From the NCBI GenBank assembly GCA_002698965.1, contig PAAT01000089.1, positions 1 to 49,534 of the forward strand: a DNA stretch of 49,534 nucleotides, written 5' to 3'. A model generated the notes under the pieces. It was not told where the DNA came from. It searched no databases and worked only from the letters and a program-made list of their open reading frames with translations. The stretch's first letter is position 1. Each line of letters starts with the position of its first letter. Made by a program: the position numbers and the translations under genes. Below, one piece after another: positions 26,685 through 35,017 of the stretch. Source of the DNA: Rhodopirellula sp. GTDB taxonomy: Bacteria > Planctomycetota > Planctomycetia > Pirellulales > Pirellulaceae.

Positions 26685-27458
26685 ATGATTTCCTCCTTTC
26701 AAAAACTTACGATCGCATTCACCGTCTTGGCGGTTTTTACCGGGGCGAACTCCCTGCATGCACAGCAGTTCCGTCCGGCACCGAATGCACACTACCCCAA
26801 TCATGCCTTAATGCCACCAGGGCATGTTGGTTCTCAAATGCTCTTACGAGGCGGACCTATTCCAGGCTATTTCCAGCCGACTCAGGTACGCTGTCCGCAA
26901 GGCGGCAAAATAGCAGTTGCTAACGAAGGGAAATTCGTAGCCGGGCAACCTTCGACCCTCAATGTCGGGTTACTTATCGGAAGCCCATATCGTTTCAAAA
27001 TTACTGAAATACCTGGTCTTCCGGGAACGGAACTATTCCCAACCGTTGAACTCTTAGATCGGCTCCATCCTCCAGCTGGACTCGAGACGCGATTCCCTAT
27101 TCCAATTCACCTCACCGCTCAGGAATTGCGAATGGCAGCAGAAGGAATGTTCATCACCCGAGTTATCTATCTGGAAGATCCGACAAATCCTGTCGTTGTG
27201 CAGGACGACGCGAATCGCCAACGTTTCTTTGATGTTCGGTTTAATGAAGATCCGTTACGAGTCGCTGACCAACTCGGACGTCCTATGGCTATATTGCGAA
27301 TGGGTTCAAAACAGCCACGTATGGACCGTCAGACCGGACGCTTCATGTTTTCCTCACCGCCGGTACGCACTATTATGCCGGTCAAACAATCCAACGTTCC
27401 AGAAGACCAACTGCAACGGGCTATTATCAGTACACCTTCCATTGGACGCCTGAGGTAG
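26685..27458 (+). CDS. Exported protein, second paralog of a two-member family
   Basis: This 257-residue protein has a cleavable signal peptide (about 1-26, ending HAQ) without a lipobox cysteine, so it is probably released to the periplasm, unlike its lipidated paralog at 25483. The middle (about 65-205) is the shared domain, with TELFPTVE near 118, ITRVIYLEDP near 160 and MAILRMGSK near 203. It lacks the long proline-rich tail of its paralog. The ATG has no clear ribosome binding site. It is followed by the DUF11-type gene, whose start lies within 9 bases of its stop. Confidence 0.8.
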   Translation: MISSFQKLTIAFTVLAVFTGANSLHAQQFRPAPNAHYPNHALMPPGHVGSQMLLRGGPIPGYFQPTQVRCPQGGKIAVANEGKFVAGQPSTLNVGLLIGSPYRFKITEIPGLPGTELFPTVELLDRLHPPAGLETRFPIPIHLTAQELRMAAEGMFITRVIYLEDPTNPVVVQDDANRQRFFDVRFNEDPLRVADQLGRPMAILRMGSKQPRMDRQTGRFMFSSPPVRTIMPVKQSNVPEDQLQRAIISTPSIGRLR

Positions 27459-27466
27459 ACGTAGTG

Positions 27467-28720
27467 ATGAGCAAAACAATGAAAACATCTTCCCGAAGCT
27501 ACCTGGTTTTAAGCGTTTTCCTGGCTAGCATGATGGGTTGCATAACCCCGGGGACGACATCATCCGGCCCACTGGAAAAACAATCCTTCGAAAATATACC
27601 TCGCCCAAATCAACCAGCGAGTCTAACGGTCAGTGATGCTAACTCAAAGCCAATTCATCGGGCAAGTCCTGCTGCTCATCAACAACGCCTTCCGGCGGGA
27701 GTCGCGACACAGCAGGGACCGGCCACCCTACCTCCGCAAGCCTATACCGGTCCAAACGCAGGTATTCCCTACCCAGCTCCATGGACGCCCCCGGGGATCT
27801 TAGGTCCATTCCCTGAGGACGAATATGTATATCAGGGTGGTGATGCCTACCAACTCACGAACGTCGCTCAGGACTTCAGCATCGACAACCTTGATGAGGA
27901 AGATACAATCGCACACTATCATACGTTAGACGGTAAAATCGAAATCGAACGCACTAATCGCATTCCAATTTATGCCCCTCGTTTTGCCTCGATACGCCGT
28001 ATCGATGGTCTTAATCAATATCGTCATCAAGATCATGTCTATGCCGTAGACAGTCCACTGGCATTAGATGGCACGGCTCAAAATATCGGGCAAGAACAAG
28101 TCAAGCAGCATGTTTCGACCCAACGAAACATTGGAACACGTGCAAGTTCTCTTTATCGTGAAAATCAGAAGTTACGAGATATGGCACATCAAGTTGCCAG
28201 TACCGAGGATAGCCAAATGCTAAAGCCTCAGGTCGGCGATCTGCTCAACACCAAAGTGAACATCAAAAATTCTCAGGAAGCGCAGCTTAGTATTCAGCAG
28301 CAAACGGCACTGGCTCAAAGCGACGAAGAGACCGTCAAAGAGTACGCGTATGACCTGCTACCCTACAAAATACTGGCCAACAATAGAATTCAAACCAATT
28401 ACCACTACGAAATTGCTGACGGTAATAGCCGACTGGATATTAAAAAGGTCGCATCGAAACAAGACGCATTACCCGGAGAGCTACTTGAATTCACGATCAC
28501 CTTCAAAAATACCGGGGATAAGGCAATTGGGAATGTCACGATTGTTGATCACCTAAGCCGTCGACTTGCCTATGTGGAAGACAGCCAGAACTGCACGGTC
28601 GAATCTGAATTCTTCGTGAATCCAACGGGCAAGGACAGTGCCATTCTTCGCTGGGAAATAATCGAACCGATGAACGTCGGTCAGTCCGCACAGGTTACAT
28701 TCAAGTGCCGAGTTCGCTAA
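27467..28720 (+). CDS. Lipoprotein with C-terminal DUF11-like domain
   Basis: This 417-residue protein begins with a lipoprotein leader ending MMGC (Cys25) and a long Pro/Ala/Gln-rich segment to about residue 110. The middle carries IPIYAPRFASIRRIDGL, and the last about 100 residues read LDIKKVASK..GELLEFTITFKNTGDKAIGNVTIVDHLSRRLAYV, the DUF11 beta-sandwich repeat pattern of cell-surface proteins. A GTG directly precedes the chosen ATG at 27467. The stop of the previous gene overlaps its AGG site, so the two are translationally linked. It is the last gene of the cluster and converges on the esterase with 7 bases between stops. Confidence 0.82.
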   Translation: MSKTMKTSSRSYLVLSVFLASMMGCITPGTTSSGPLEKQSFENIPRPNQPASLTVSDANSKPIHRASPAAHQQRLPAGVATQQGPATLPPQAYTGPNAGIPYPAPWTPPGILGPFPEDEYVYQGGDAYQLTNVAQDFSIDNLDEEDTIAHYHTLDGKIEIERTNRIPIYAPRFASIRRIDGLNQYRHQDHVYAVDSPLALDGTAQNIGQEQVKQHVSTQRNIGTRASSLYRENQKLRDMAHQVASTEDSQMLKPQVGDLLNTKVNIKNSQEAQLSIQQQTALAQSDEETVKEYAYDLLPYKILANNRIQTNYHYEIADGNSRLDIKKVASKQDALPGELLEFTITFKNTGDKAIGNVTIVDHLSRRLAYVEDSQNCTVESEFFVNPTGKDSAILRWEIIEPMNVGQSAQVTFKCRVR

Positions 28721-28727
28721 ACGGGCT

Positions 28728-30821
28728 TTAATCTTCTTCGTTTTCAGGTACAAAAAAGAACTTCTCCTGAGACCATTGCTGAACTGCCGCCGTTTTACGG
28801 GTATAGGGGAACGATTGGGCAGGAATCTCTTTAATCATCGTCCGTTGGCGACTGGCCGCTGCTGCAAACATCTGATCGATGGAAAAGAAGCGACTCGCAT
28901 TGAGAATCGGAACTGTGTCCAGATCCGATTCTGCGAGAGCTTCCAGCCCTATCGCATCTAGCTCTTCGAATAAACTTGCGTACATAACCAGAGAAGCCGG
29001 GCCTTTCGATCCGAGCACCATCAATTTGGCGTTTTCATTAACCTTTAACATTTTCAGTGTTTGGATCGCTCGCCGTACATCCCAAATCTGCATGCCACCA
29101 AGCGATTCTCCTAAAAGGTAAAAACGTCGGCGATGTTGGACCTGTTTTCGGGGAGACTGATCCCATACCGTACGTCCGATGCCCCGGGGGGCCACATAGG
29201 CCCAGACAGCATCGTTCTTGAGAGCCCTTTGGCGAAACGCCTCAAAATCAGGCAAACCTTCAGGTGTCTCCGTCGGAAACACCTCGTCACTTAAAACATC
29301 ACGATCGCCAAAAGCGTCCTGATAAAAGCCCAGAAAATCGTTCCAGTCTTCATCACTTTGCACCTGACAGAGGACCTTCGAAGCTTTTACAAGATCCTTA
29401 CGGTGTACCGTATATAGTCTTAATTTAATCCCTGCCTGACTGATGAAATCATAGGAAGTCATCACTAGGTCTTCCGCATACGCATCTGCAATTTTACGTA
29501 CATTTAAGTCAACAGGATTTTCTGGCCAGGCTCGAAATGCCTTTGCCAGCAAAGTGTCCTGAACATCCTCGACTAACAAATCCACGGCGCCCGACGTATC
29601 TGCCACGTCCAGCAAATCAGCCACCGGTACAAACGAATGACTGATCTTCGTATTTTGTTGGTCCTGTGGAAGAGCTTCTTTGAAGACTTGTAACTCCTGC
29701 GGCTTAAAGAATTTCTCTGCCGGCACTCGTATCAGATCATCGTCACCTTTCAGGAAATGATTGAACCAACGGAAGGCGTGAACCCGCAGTTCCTGAGTGT
29801 CTTTATGAGGACCCGATGTCACATGCAGAGAAACTTTATCAGCTGCCCCCAACAATTCGTAGACCTGACGAGTCTTAACAAACGTGCGATAAACGCCATC
29901 GAGCGGAAAGATTCTATCATTATCCGTATTGCTAATCAGCAGCGGACGAGGTGCCATCAAAGCAGCCACCATGGGATAGTCCCATTGATATGTATTCACC
30001 ATGAACATGCAGTCACAATGCCCCTCAACAGTACCGTCCACTACATGGTTCCGTAAATCTGTGATGCCAGCAACCGGGACTGCCACTTTAATCCTTTGAT
30101 CCAGTGCCGCAATCCACCAACTATAAGCACCTCCACCGCTACGTCCTGTCACACCTAAGCGTTCGCCATCCACCTCTTCCCTGCTCTGCAAATAGTCGAG
30201 GGCCCGAATACAATTCCAGGCCTCCACCCCCGCCGGTGTATAACCCCGATTAAGCCACCAAAAGTAGCCATAGGAGTAAGTTCCATGGTGAATGCCTTCA
30301 ATTTCACCCAATTGCAGGGTATCAATCGTCAAACAAACATAACCATTTCTGGCGAACCAGCTGCCATGATGGTGATAGTTCACTTTGTTACCGTAGGAAA
30401 CATCTCCTTCTTTCACACGGCCGTGGCCACAAACGTAGAGAATCGCTGGTAACTTTTCGTTTCGCTCTTTAGGAATATATAGATTCCCCGTCACATAAAG
30501 CCCTGGGCGAGATTGAAAATGAATATTCTCAACCGTAAACTCTTCATGCTCTGTCGTTCCAGTGACTTTAGCACGCAAAGCAGTACGTTCCGGCATCGGG
30601 CTAAGGCCCAGCATCTCCTGAAGTTGTTGCACGTATTCGGAACGTTTCTCAAGCCAGTCTTCTTTGGTAGTAATCCCTTCCAGATACCGATTCTCTAATG
30701 CTTTTGTGCGCAACTGAAAGTAATTTGCAAGCATGGCATCGCCCCGTGATGTATCAATGGGCTGCTGGCCAACTAACAGACATGGCCAAAGAGCCACAAG
30801 CATCAGAATTCGAAGAGACAT
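28728..30821 (-). CDS. Exported acetyl-xylan-esterase-like alpha/beta hydrolase
   Basis: This protein of 697 residues has a signal peptide (about 1-20) and an alpha/beta hydrolase domain to about residue 365 of the acetyl-xylan-esterase/dienelactone-hydrolase type. The nucleophile box GRSGGG gives Ser228; likely partners are Asp300 or Asp302 in SNTDNDRIFP and His339 in TSGPHKDT. A further 330 residues of unrecognised alpha/beta character follow, with a second GESLGG-like segment near residue 575. The second half may be a degenerate duplicate. A frame start at 30845 exists, but the ATG at 30821 has a GAGGTG site 4-5 bases upstream. The likely role is de-esterification of polysaccharides outside the cytoplasm. 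Confidence 0.85.
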   Translation of the reverse strand: MSLRILMLVALWPCLLVGQQPIDTSRGDAMLANYFQLRTKALENRYLEGITTKEDWLEKRSEYVQQLQEMLGLSPMPERTALRAKVTGTTEHEEFTVENIHFQSRPGLYVTGNLYIPKERNEKLPAILYVCGHGRVKEGDVSYGNKVNYHHHGSWFARNGYVCLTIDTLQLGEIEGIHHGTYSYGYFWWLNRGYTPAGVEAWNCIRALDYLQSREEVDGERLGVTGRSGGGAYSWWIAALDQRIKVAVPVAGITDLRNHVVDGTVEGHCDCMFMVNTYQWDYPMVAALMAPRPLLISNTDNDRIFPLDGVYRTFVKTRQVYELLGAADKVSLHVTSGPHKDTQELRVHAFRWFNHFLKGDDDLIRVPAEKFFKPQELQVFKEALPQDQQNTKISHSFVPVADLLDVADTSGAVDLLVEDVQDTLLAKAFRAWPENPVDLNVRKIADAYAEDLVMTSYDFISQAGIKLRLYTVHRKDLVKASKVLCQVQSDEDWNDFLGFYQDAFGDRDVLSDEVFPTETPEGLPDFEAFRQRALKNDAVWAYVAPRGIGRTVWDQSPRKQVQHRRRFYLLGESLGGMQIWDVRRAIQTLKMLKVNENAKLMVLGSKGPASLVMYASLFEELDAIGLEALAESDLDTVPILNASRFFSIDQMFAAAASRQRTMIKEIPAQSFPYTRKTAAVQQWSQEKFFFVPENEED

Positions 30822-30862
30822 GGAGCACCTCAATAGATTTCTCATAGAAGAATGAAGCCTTT

Positions 30863-30868
30863 ATTATA
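30863..30868 (-). promoter_or_regulatory. Possible -10 element of the esterase gene
   Basis: Read on the minus strand these bases are a perfect TATAAT, about 35 bases before the chosen esterase start, with the ribosome binding site between them. No good -35 is visible at the usual distance (three of six matches at best), so the promoter may depend on an activator. Confidence 0.4.
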
Positions 30869-31000
30869 CTGCTTTAAAGACGTACATTCACCGAATAGCA
30901 AACTGACCTCGTTTCCGCCAACCATATCACGGATTAAAATGAAAACCTTGCACAAGAAGTGCTTTCAAGAATTCACCCCCATGAAGAAAGCTCCGCCTTT

Positions 31001-32098
31001 ATGAGCCCTCTTTCCAAACGTACTCAACGTATCGACAGCAGCGGAATCCGCAAAGTCTTCGATCTGGCACGCTCTCTGAAAGACCCGGTCAATTTATCGA
31101 TCGGACAACCCGATTTCGATGTTCCGGAATCCATCAAGCAGGCAGGGATCCAGGCCATTCAGGATGGCTTTAATGGCTACACACCGACTCAGGGCCTGCC
31201 GCAATTACGTGAAAAAATGCAAGCGGCCGTGGACGCTGAATATGGGCATGATGATCGTCAGGTTTTTGTAAGTAGTGGAACAAGTGGAGGCCTTGTTCTT
31301 GCCATGCAGGCTCTGGTGGACCCCGGTGATGAAGTTATCCTGTTCGACCCATTCTTTGTCATGTACGAACCGCTTGTGCAACTTGTCGATGGAATTCCCG
31401 TACTCATTGATACCTATCCGGACTTCAAAATCGACATCAGCAAAGTGGAAGCAGCCATTACGGACAAAACAAAACTGGTCATCCTCAACAGCCCTTCAAA
31501 TCCCACGGGGTATGTCCCCTCAAAAGAAGAGGTTCACGCATTGGGAAAACTTTGTTTTGAAAAAAACATCGTATTGATTTCCGACGAGATCTACCGCAAG
31601 TTTGACTACGATGGAGACTTCAGTAGCCCTGCCGCTGTGAACCCGAAGACTTTGGTGATTGACGGTTTCTCGAAGAGTCACGCAATGACTGGCTGGCGAT
31701 TGGGAATGGTTCATGGTCCGTCAGAGATCATTTCCACTATGCTGAAAGTTCAGCAGTACAGCTTTGTATGTGCACCTCAGCCCGTGCAATGGGCGGGGAT
31801 GGAAGCCATGGACGTCGACATTACTCCGTATGTCGATAGGTATCGTAAGAAGCGAGACCGAATCGTGGAAGCATTAAGTGCCAAATATGAGATCGTAAAG
31901 CCGGGCGGCGCGTTCTATGTTTTCCCTAAAGCACCGTGGGGAACTGGCAGTGAATTTGTAGCCAAGGCAATTGAAAACAATCTCCTGATTATCCCTGGTA
32001 ATATTTTCAGTGAAGCAGATACACACTTTCGTATTTCTTATGCGGCTAGTGATGAGATCATCGATCGTGGCATCGAAATCCTGCTAGAGATCGCTTAG
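31001..32098 (+). CDS. PLP-dependent aminotransferase, class I/II
   Basis: This 365-residue cytoplasmic enzyme belongs to the aspartate-aminotransferase-like subgroup. The SIGQPDFDVPESI opening, the NSPSNPTGYVP segment and the PLP-binding lysine in DGFSKSHAMTGWRLG are diagnostic, and the SDEIYRKFDYDG part supplies the aspartate that contacts the PLP nitrogen. A GTG start 42 bases upstream is possible; I chose the ATG at 31001, where similarity to the family begins. The substrate pair is not readable; aspartate, aromatic or alanine aminotransferases share these motifs. It converges on clpX with a terminator between. Confidence 0.9.
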   Translation: MSPLSKRTQRIDSSGIRKVFDLARSLKDPVNLSIGQPDFDVPESIKQAGIQAIQDGFNGYTPTQGLPQLREKMQAAVDAEYGHDDRQVFVSSGTSGGLVLAMQALVDPGDEVILFDPFFVMYEPLVQLVDGIPVLIDTYPDFKIDISKVEAAITDKTKLVILNSPSNPTGYVPSKEEVHALGKLCFEKNIVLISDEIYRKFDYDGDFSSPAAVNPKTLVIDGFSKSHAMTGWRLGMVHGPSEIISTMLKVQQYSFVCAPQPVQWAGMEAMDVDITPYVDRYRKKRDRIVEALSAKYEIVKPGGAFYVFPKAPWGTGSEFVAKAIENNLLIIPGNIFSEADTHFRISYAASDEIIDRGIEILLEIA

Positions 32099-32145
32099 TA
32101 CTTAAACCAGTTCGGCGCGAAAGAGACGAGAAGAAGGCTTTCGCC

Positions 32146-32184
32146 AAAAAAAGCCCGCCAATTCCTACCGGAAATGACGGGCTT
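32146..32184 (-). terminator. Rho-independent terminator of clpX
   Basis: On the minus strand AAGCCCG (32184-32178) pairs exactly with CGGGCTT (32157-32151), with an inner imperfect stem, and a run of seven Ts ends at 32146. It lies about 20 bases after the clpX stop. The plus-strand direction has only a weak tail, so it serves clpX mainly and perhaps the convergent aminotransferase gene partly. Confidence 0.85.
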
Positions 32185-32204
32185 AAAAGAATAAATGAAT
32201 AAAA

Positions 32205-33488
32205 TTATGCACTCTTCTTAGCCGGCTTCTTCTTTCCAAAGAGATCTTTCTTGCCGTGAAGCACTTCGAGATCCAGTGTATAACTTCCGGAACCTGCTCG
32301 GTCGGGAAGCTCATACATGATATCCAGCATGACTTCTTCAGTGATAGAACGTAACCCACGGGCACCTGTTCCTTTATCGACCGCTCGCTGAGCAATCGCA
32401 CGGGCTGCATCCTTTGAGAACTTCAGCTGGCAGTCTTCCATTTCGAAGAGGCTTTCGTACTGACGAAGCAAAGCATTCTTAGGTTCAGTCAGTACTCGAA
32501 CCAACCCTTCCTCATCCAAAGGTGTCAGCGAAGTGACTACCGGCAAGCGACCGATAAGTTCCGGAATCAAACCGAATTCGAGCACATCATCCGAAGTCAC
32601 CTGAGTCATCAAGGCAGCCATATCCGCCTCTTCTTTGTATCCAACCTGCTGGCCGAATCCCATCGTTTGATTCCCTAATCGTTTGCGAACAATATCATCC
32701 ACACCGACGAAGGTTCCACCGCAAATAAACAGAATATTAGACGTATCGATCTGAATATACTGTTGTTCCGGATGCTTACGGCCACCCTGGGGAGGAACAT
32801 TGCAAACCGTACCTTCCAGCATTTTCAATAATGCCTGCTGGACACCTTCCCCGGATACATCGCGGGTAATGGAAACGTTTTGCGAAGTTTTGCCGATCTT
32901 ATCCAACTCGTCGATATAGACAATCCCGCGTTGTGCAGCTTCCACGTCAAAATCTGCCGAGTGAAGCAATTTCAACAATAGATTTTCAACGTCCTCACCA
33001 ACATAACCGGATTCTGTTAACGTAGTCGCGTCGCCAATCGCAAAGGGTACATTCAGTACACGGGCTAGAGTTCTAGCCAGTAGTGTTTTCCCAGAGCCGG
33101 TTGGGCCAACCATCAGAATATTGGATTTCTCAATTTCAACCTCACTGTCTGACCAGCGATGGTTGAGACGTTTGTAATGATTATGAACTGCGACTGCCAG
33201 TACTTTCTTAGCGTTAGACTGACCAATCACATATTCATCCATCCGCGCCACGATATCACGCGGGGTAGGAATGTCTTTGAACAGATTGCCATCGCCATCT
33301 TTACGTTTCTTTTCTGAATCGATAATCGTGGAGCATAATTCGATACATTCACCGCAGATATAAACATCGCCAGGGCCTTCAACAAGAGGTCCTACGTCAC
33401 GATAGCTTTTGCGGCAGAAAGAACAGAATGCGTTCTTCTTTGATTGGCTTCCGCCCTTTTTGTTTCCGTCGTCTTTTCCGATTGGCAT
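32205..33488 (-). CDS. clpX: ATP-dependent Clp protease ATP-binding subunit ClpX
   Basis: This 427-residue AAA+ unfoldase feeds substrates into the ClpP chamber. The N-terminal zinc-binding domain has Cys22, Cys25, Cys45 and Cys48 (CSFC, CGEC). Walker A is [12 protein letters not shown], Walker B is [10 protein letters not shown], and [13 protein letters not shown] is the sensor region. The GGRKHPEQQ pore segment is the RKH loop. The ATG has AGGAG about 5 bases upstream. It is not next to clpP, which is normally its neighbour in many bacteria. The C-terminal about 10 residues are lysine-rich. Confidence 0.97.
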   Translation of the reverse strand: MPIGKDDGNKKGGSQSKKNAFCSFCRKSYRDVGPLVEGPGDVYICGECIELCSTIIDSEKKRKDGDGNLFKDIPTPRDIVARMDEYVIGQSNAKKVLAVAVHNHYKRLNHRWSDSEVEIEKSNILMVGPTGSGKTLLARTLARVLNVPFAIGDATTLTESGYVGEDVENLLLKLLHSADFDVEAAQRGIVYIDELDKIGKTSQNVSITRDVSGEGVQQALLKMLEGTVCNVPPQGGRKHPEQQYIQIDTSNILFICGGTFVGVDDIVRKRLGNQTMGFGQQVGYKEEADMAALMTQVTSDDVLEFGLIPELIGRLPVVTSLTPLDEEGLVRVLTEPKNALLRQYESLFEMEDCQLKFSKDAARAIAQRAVDKGTGARGLRSITEEVMLDIMYELPDRAGSGSYTLDLEVLHGKKDLFGKKKPAKKSA

Positions 33489-33800
33489 GGCTTCTCCTTT
33501 GGGACTCCAAAACCAACAGCTCTTTATTCCAGGACACTTATAATCTATGTCTGTTTTGAGTTATGGCTGTGGTAGAAGGGGGTATTCCCTGAGGTTCGCT
33601 CGTATTTGGCCATAAGCCGCCAATGTATCTGATTTCCAAGATGAAATCTCACAGGCAATGCTTGAGGCTAAAAACAATTAGTTGGTGCTCATCCATGACG
33701 ATCAACTAGCGCGTCTTTTTCCTGATTGCATCCCTGATCTCCCAGATCAGGATTTGATAAGTTGAGCCAGAAGGAGCGTGTTGTTACTAATACAACCGGA
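33489..33800. other. 312-base gap upstream of clpX
   Basis: This region lies between clpX and the small membrane-protein gene, both on the minus strand, so it should hold the clpX promoter and the end of the upstream transcript. It contains a perfect hairpin at 33733-33751 about 50 bases after the upstream gene's stop. A TATAAT at 33539-33544 is on the plus strand, where no gene follows, and is probably chance. No other feature is seen. Confidence 0.55.
33733..33751 (-). repeat. 8-bp perfect inverted repeat, possible weak terminator
   Basis: CCTGATCT (33733-33740) and AGATCAGG (33744-33751) are exact reverse complements with a 3-base loop. It follows the stop of the small membrane-protein gene by about 50 bases. 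No T-run follows on either strand, so a terminator role is uncertain. Confidence 0.45.
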
Positions 33801-34085
33801 CTATTCGTCCAAATCTGCATCTTCCTTGGAATCGACGAAGTCCGCCGTTTCCTGATGCACTTGCTCTCCTAGCACAGTCTTAATACTTCGGAATTCGGAC
33901 GCCGAAATGTCACCCTTGCTATGAATTTCCTGGAAATTGTCTAGGTGATCCTTGGCCTCTGGTATGTCTTCGTCGATGCGACCCCGAAAGTTTGTCAGAA
34001 CGTACCGTGCAATCAGTATCAGGACTACTAGAATCGCTATACTCAGTACAATTCGCGTTCCTGGAGTTGTTAGTATGTCCGACAT
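33801..34085 (-). CDS. Small single-pass membrane protein with SHOCT-like tail
   Basis: This 94-residue protein has one N-terminal helix (about 11-28) and an acidic soluble tail. The segment FQEIHSKGDISASEFRSIKTVLG (residues about 50-72) resembles the short SHOCT oligomerisation motif (residues around LxxLKxxGxITxEEFxxxKxxLL). That assignment is by pattern only. It lies 52 bases downstream of the KDPG aldolase gene on the same strand. No role is known. Confidence 0.65.
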   Translation of the reverse strand: MSDILTTPGTRIVLSIAILVVLILIARYVLTNFRGRIDEDIPEAKDHLDNFQEIHSKGDISASEFRSIKTVLGEQVHQETADFVDSKEDADLDE

Positions 34086-34137
34086 ATTGAATCGCTAGAG
34101 AGTGAAGAAGGAAAGGGGTTTCACAAGCCAACGGCGA

Positions 34138-34785
34138 TTACTCATTGCGAGTATCAGCCACAATCTGTTTATATTGTCGAGCCAAAGCTTCGATTCGTCC
34201 AAAGTCTCCGGCTTCAACAGCACTCTTCTCTACTAATGCCCCTCCGACTCCCAATGCTACAGAACCAGCCCGTAGAAAATCGGCCGCGGTGTCTAAGTTG
34301 ACTCCACCGGTTGGCATAAAACGACATTGTGGTAGAGGCCCACGCAATCCTTTGATATGAGCCGGACCACCAATATCTGCGGGAAATACTTTCAAAATAT
34401 CAGCACCCGCCTGCCAGGCTGTCACGGCTTCAGTGGGTGTAAAGATCCCCGGAGTAACGACTTTATCATAACGACGACAAAGTTTGATCACCTCAACATC
34501 TGTTGAGGGCGAAACAATGAATTCGGCACCAGCCAAAATAGCTGCTCGACAGGTTTCCGTATCCAGGACAGTTCCCGCTCCCAGTAAGATCTTATCACCA
34601 ATGCGGCGTTTCACTTCCTGAATAACTTCCACCGCGTTGGGAACCGTGAAAGTGACTTCCATCACATCAACACCACCAGCTACCAAAGCCTCCGCAACGT
34701 CTGCCAGCAATTCACCGGACTCCGCTCGAATTACAGCAACAATTCCACTTTCCATCATGCGAGACAAGTTTTCATGAGCACTCAT
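34138..34785 (-). CDS. eda: 2-keto-3-deoxy-6-phosphogluconate (KDPG) aldolase
   Basis: This 215-residue class I aldolase cleaves KDPG to pyruvate and glyceraldehyde-3-phosphate, the last step of Entner-Doudoroff and uronate pathways. The Schiff-base lysine is Lys132 in ILKVFPAD, and the catalytic glutamate is Glu43 in VMEVTFTVP. GAGTVL and MPTGGVN complete the family set. A frame start 51 bases upstream exists, but the ATG at 34785 has an AAGG site and begins MSAHENLS, so I chose it. The preceding enzyme, KDG kinase, is encoded 32 kb away in this window; neither lies next to a dehydratase. Confidence 0.93.
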   Translation of the reverse strand: MSAHENLSRMMESGIVAVIRAESGELLADVAEALVAGGVDVMEVTFTVPNAVEVIQEVKRRIGDKILLGAGTVLDTETCRAAILAGAEFIVSPSTDVEVIKLCRRYDKVVTPGIFTPTEAVTAWQAGADILKVFPADIGGPAHIKGLRGPLPQCRFMPTGGVNLDTAADFLRAGSVALGVGGALVEKSAVEAGDFGRIEALARQYKQIVADTRNE

Positions 34786-35017
34786 TAGGTGGCCTTCTTT
34801 ATAAAAATCTACTTGAGAGAGTATTTCGAGTTGCAAGACTCCAATATATCAGCCTCAACAGAACTACCGGTAGCCTGTGGAACAATTATTTGCAGTCAGA
34901 ACCGCTTGAAAACCGATAAATATAGTGAGGATTTACCCTCCTACCACGAAGCTCCGACGGATCGGATTCCACCTTTCGTAATACTAAGTATCTTTTAGAA
35001 ACCACAGAGATTCCGAC

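Noticed and set aside
33539..33544. Plus-strand TATAAT upstream of clpX
   Set aside because: No plus-strand gene follows and no -35 lies at the right distance.
34952..34965. Short inverted repeat TCCGA-CGGA-TCGGA in the gap before the duplicated-module exported protein
   Set aside because: Arms of five bases are expected by chance at this density.
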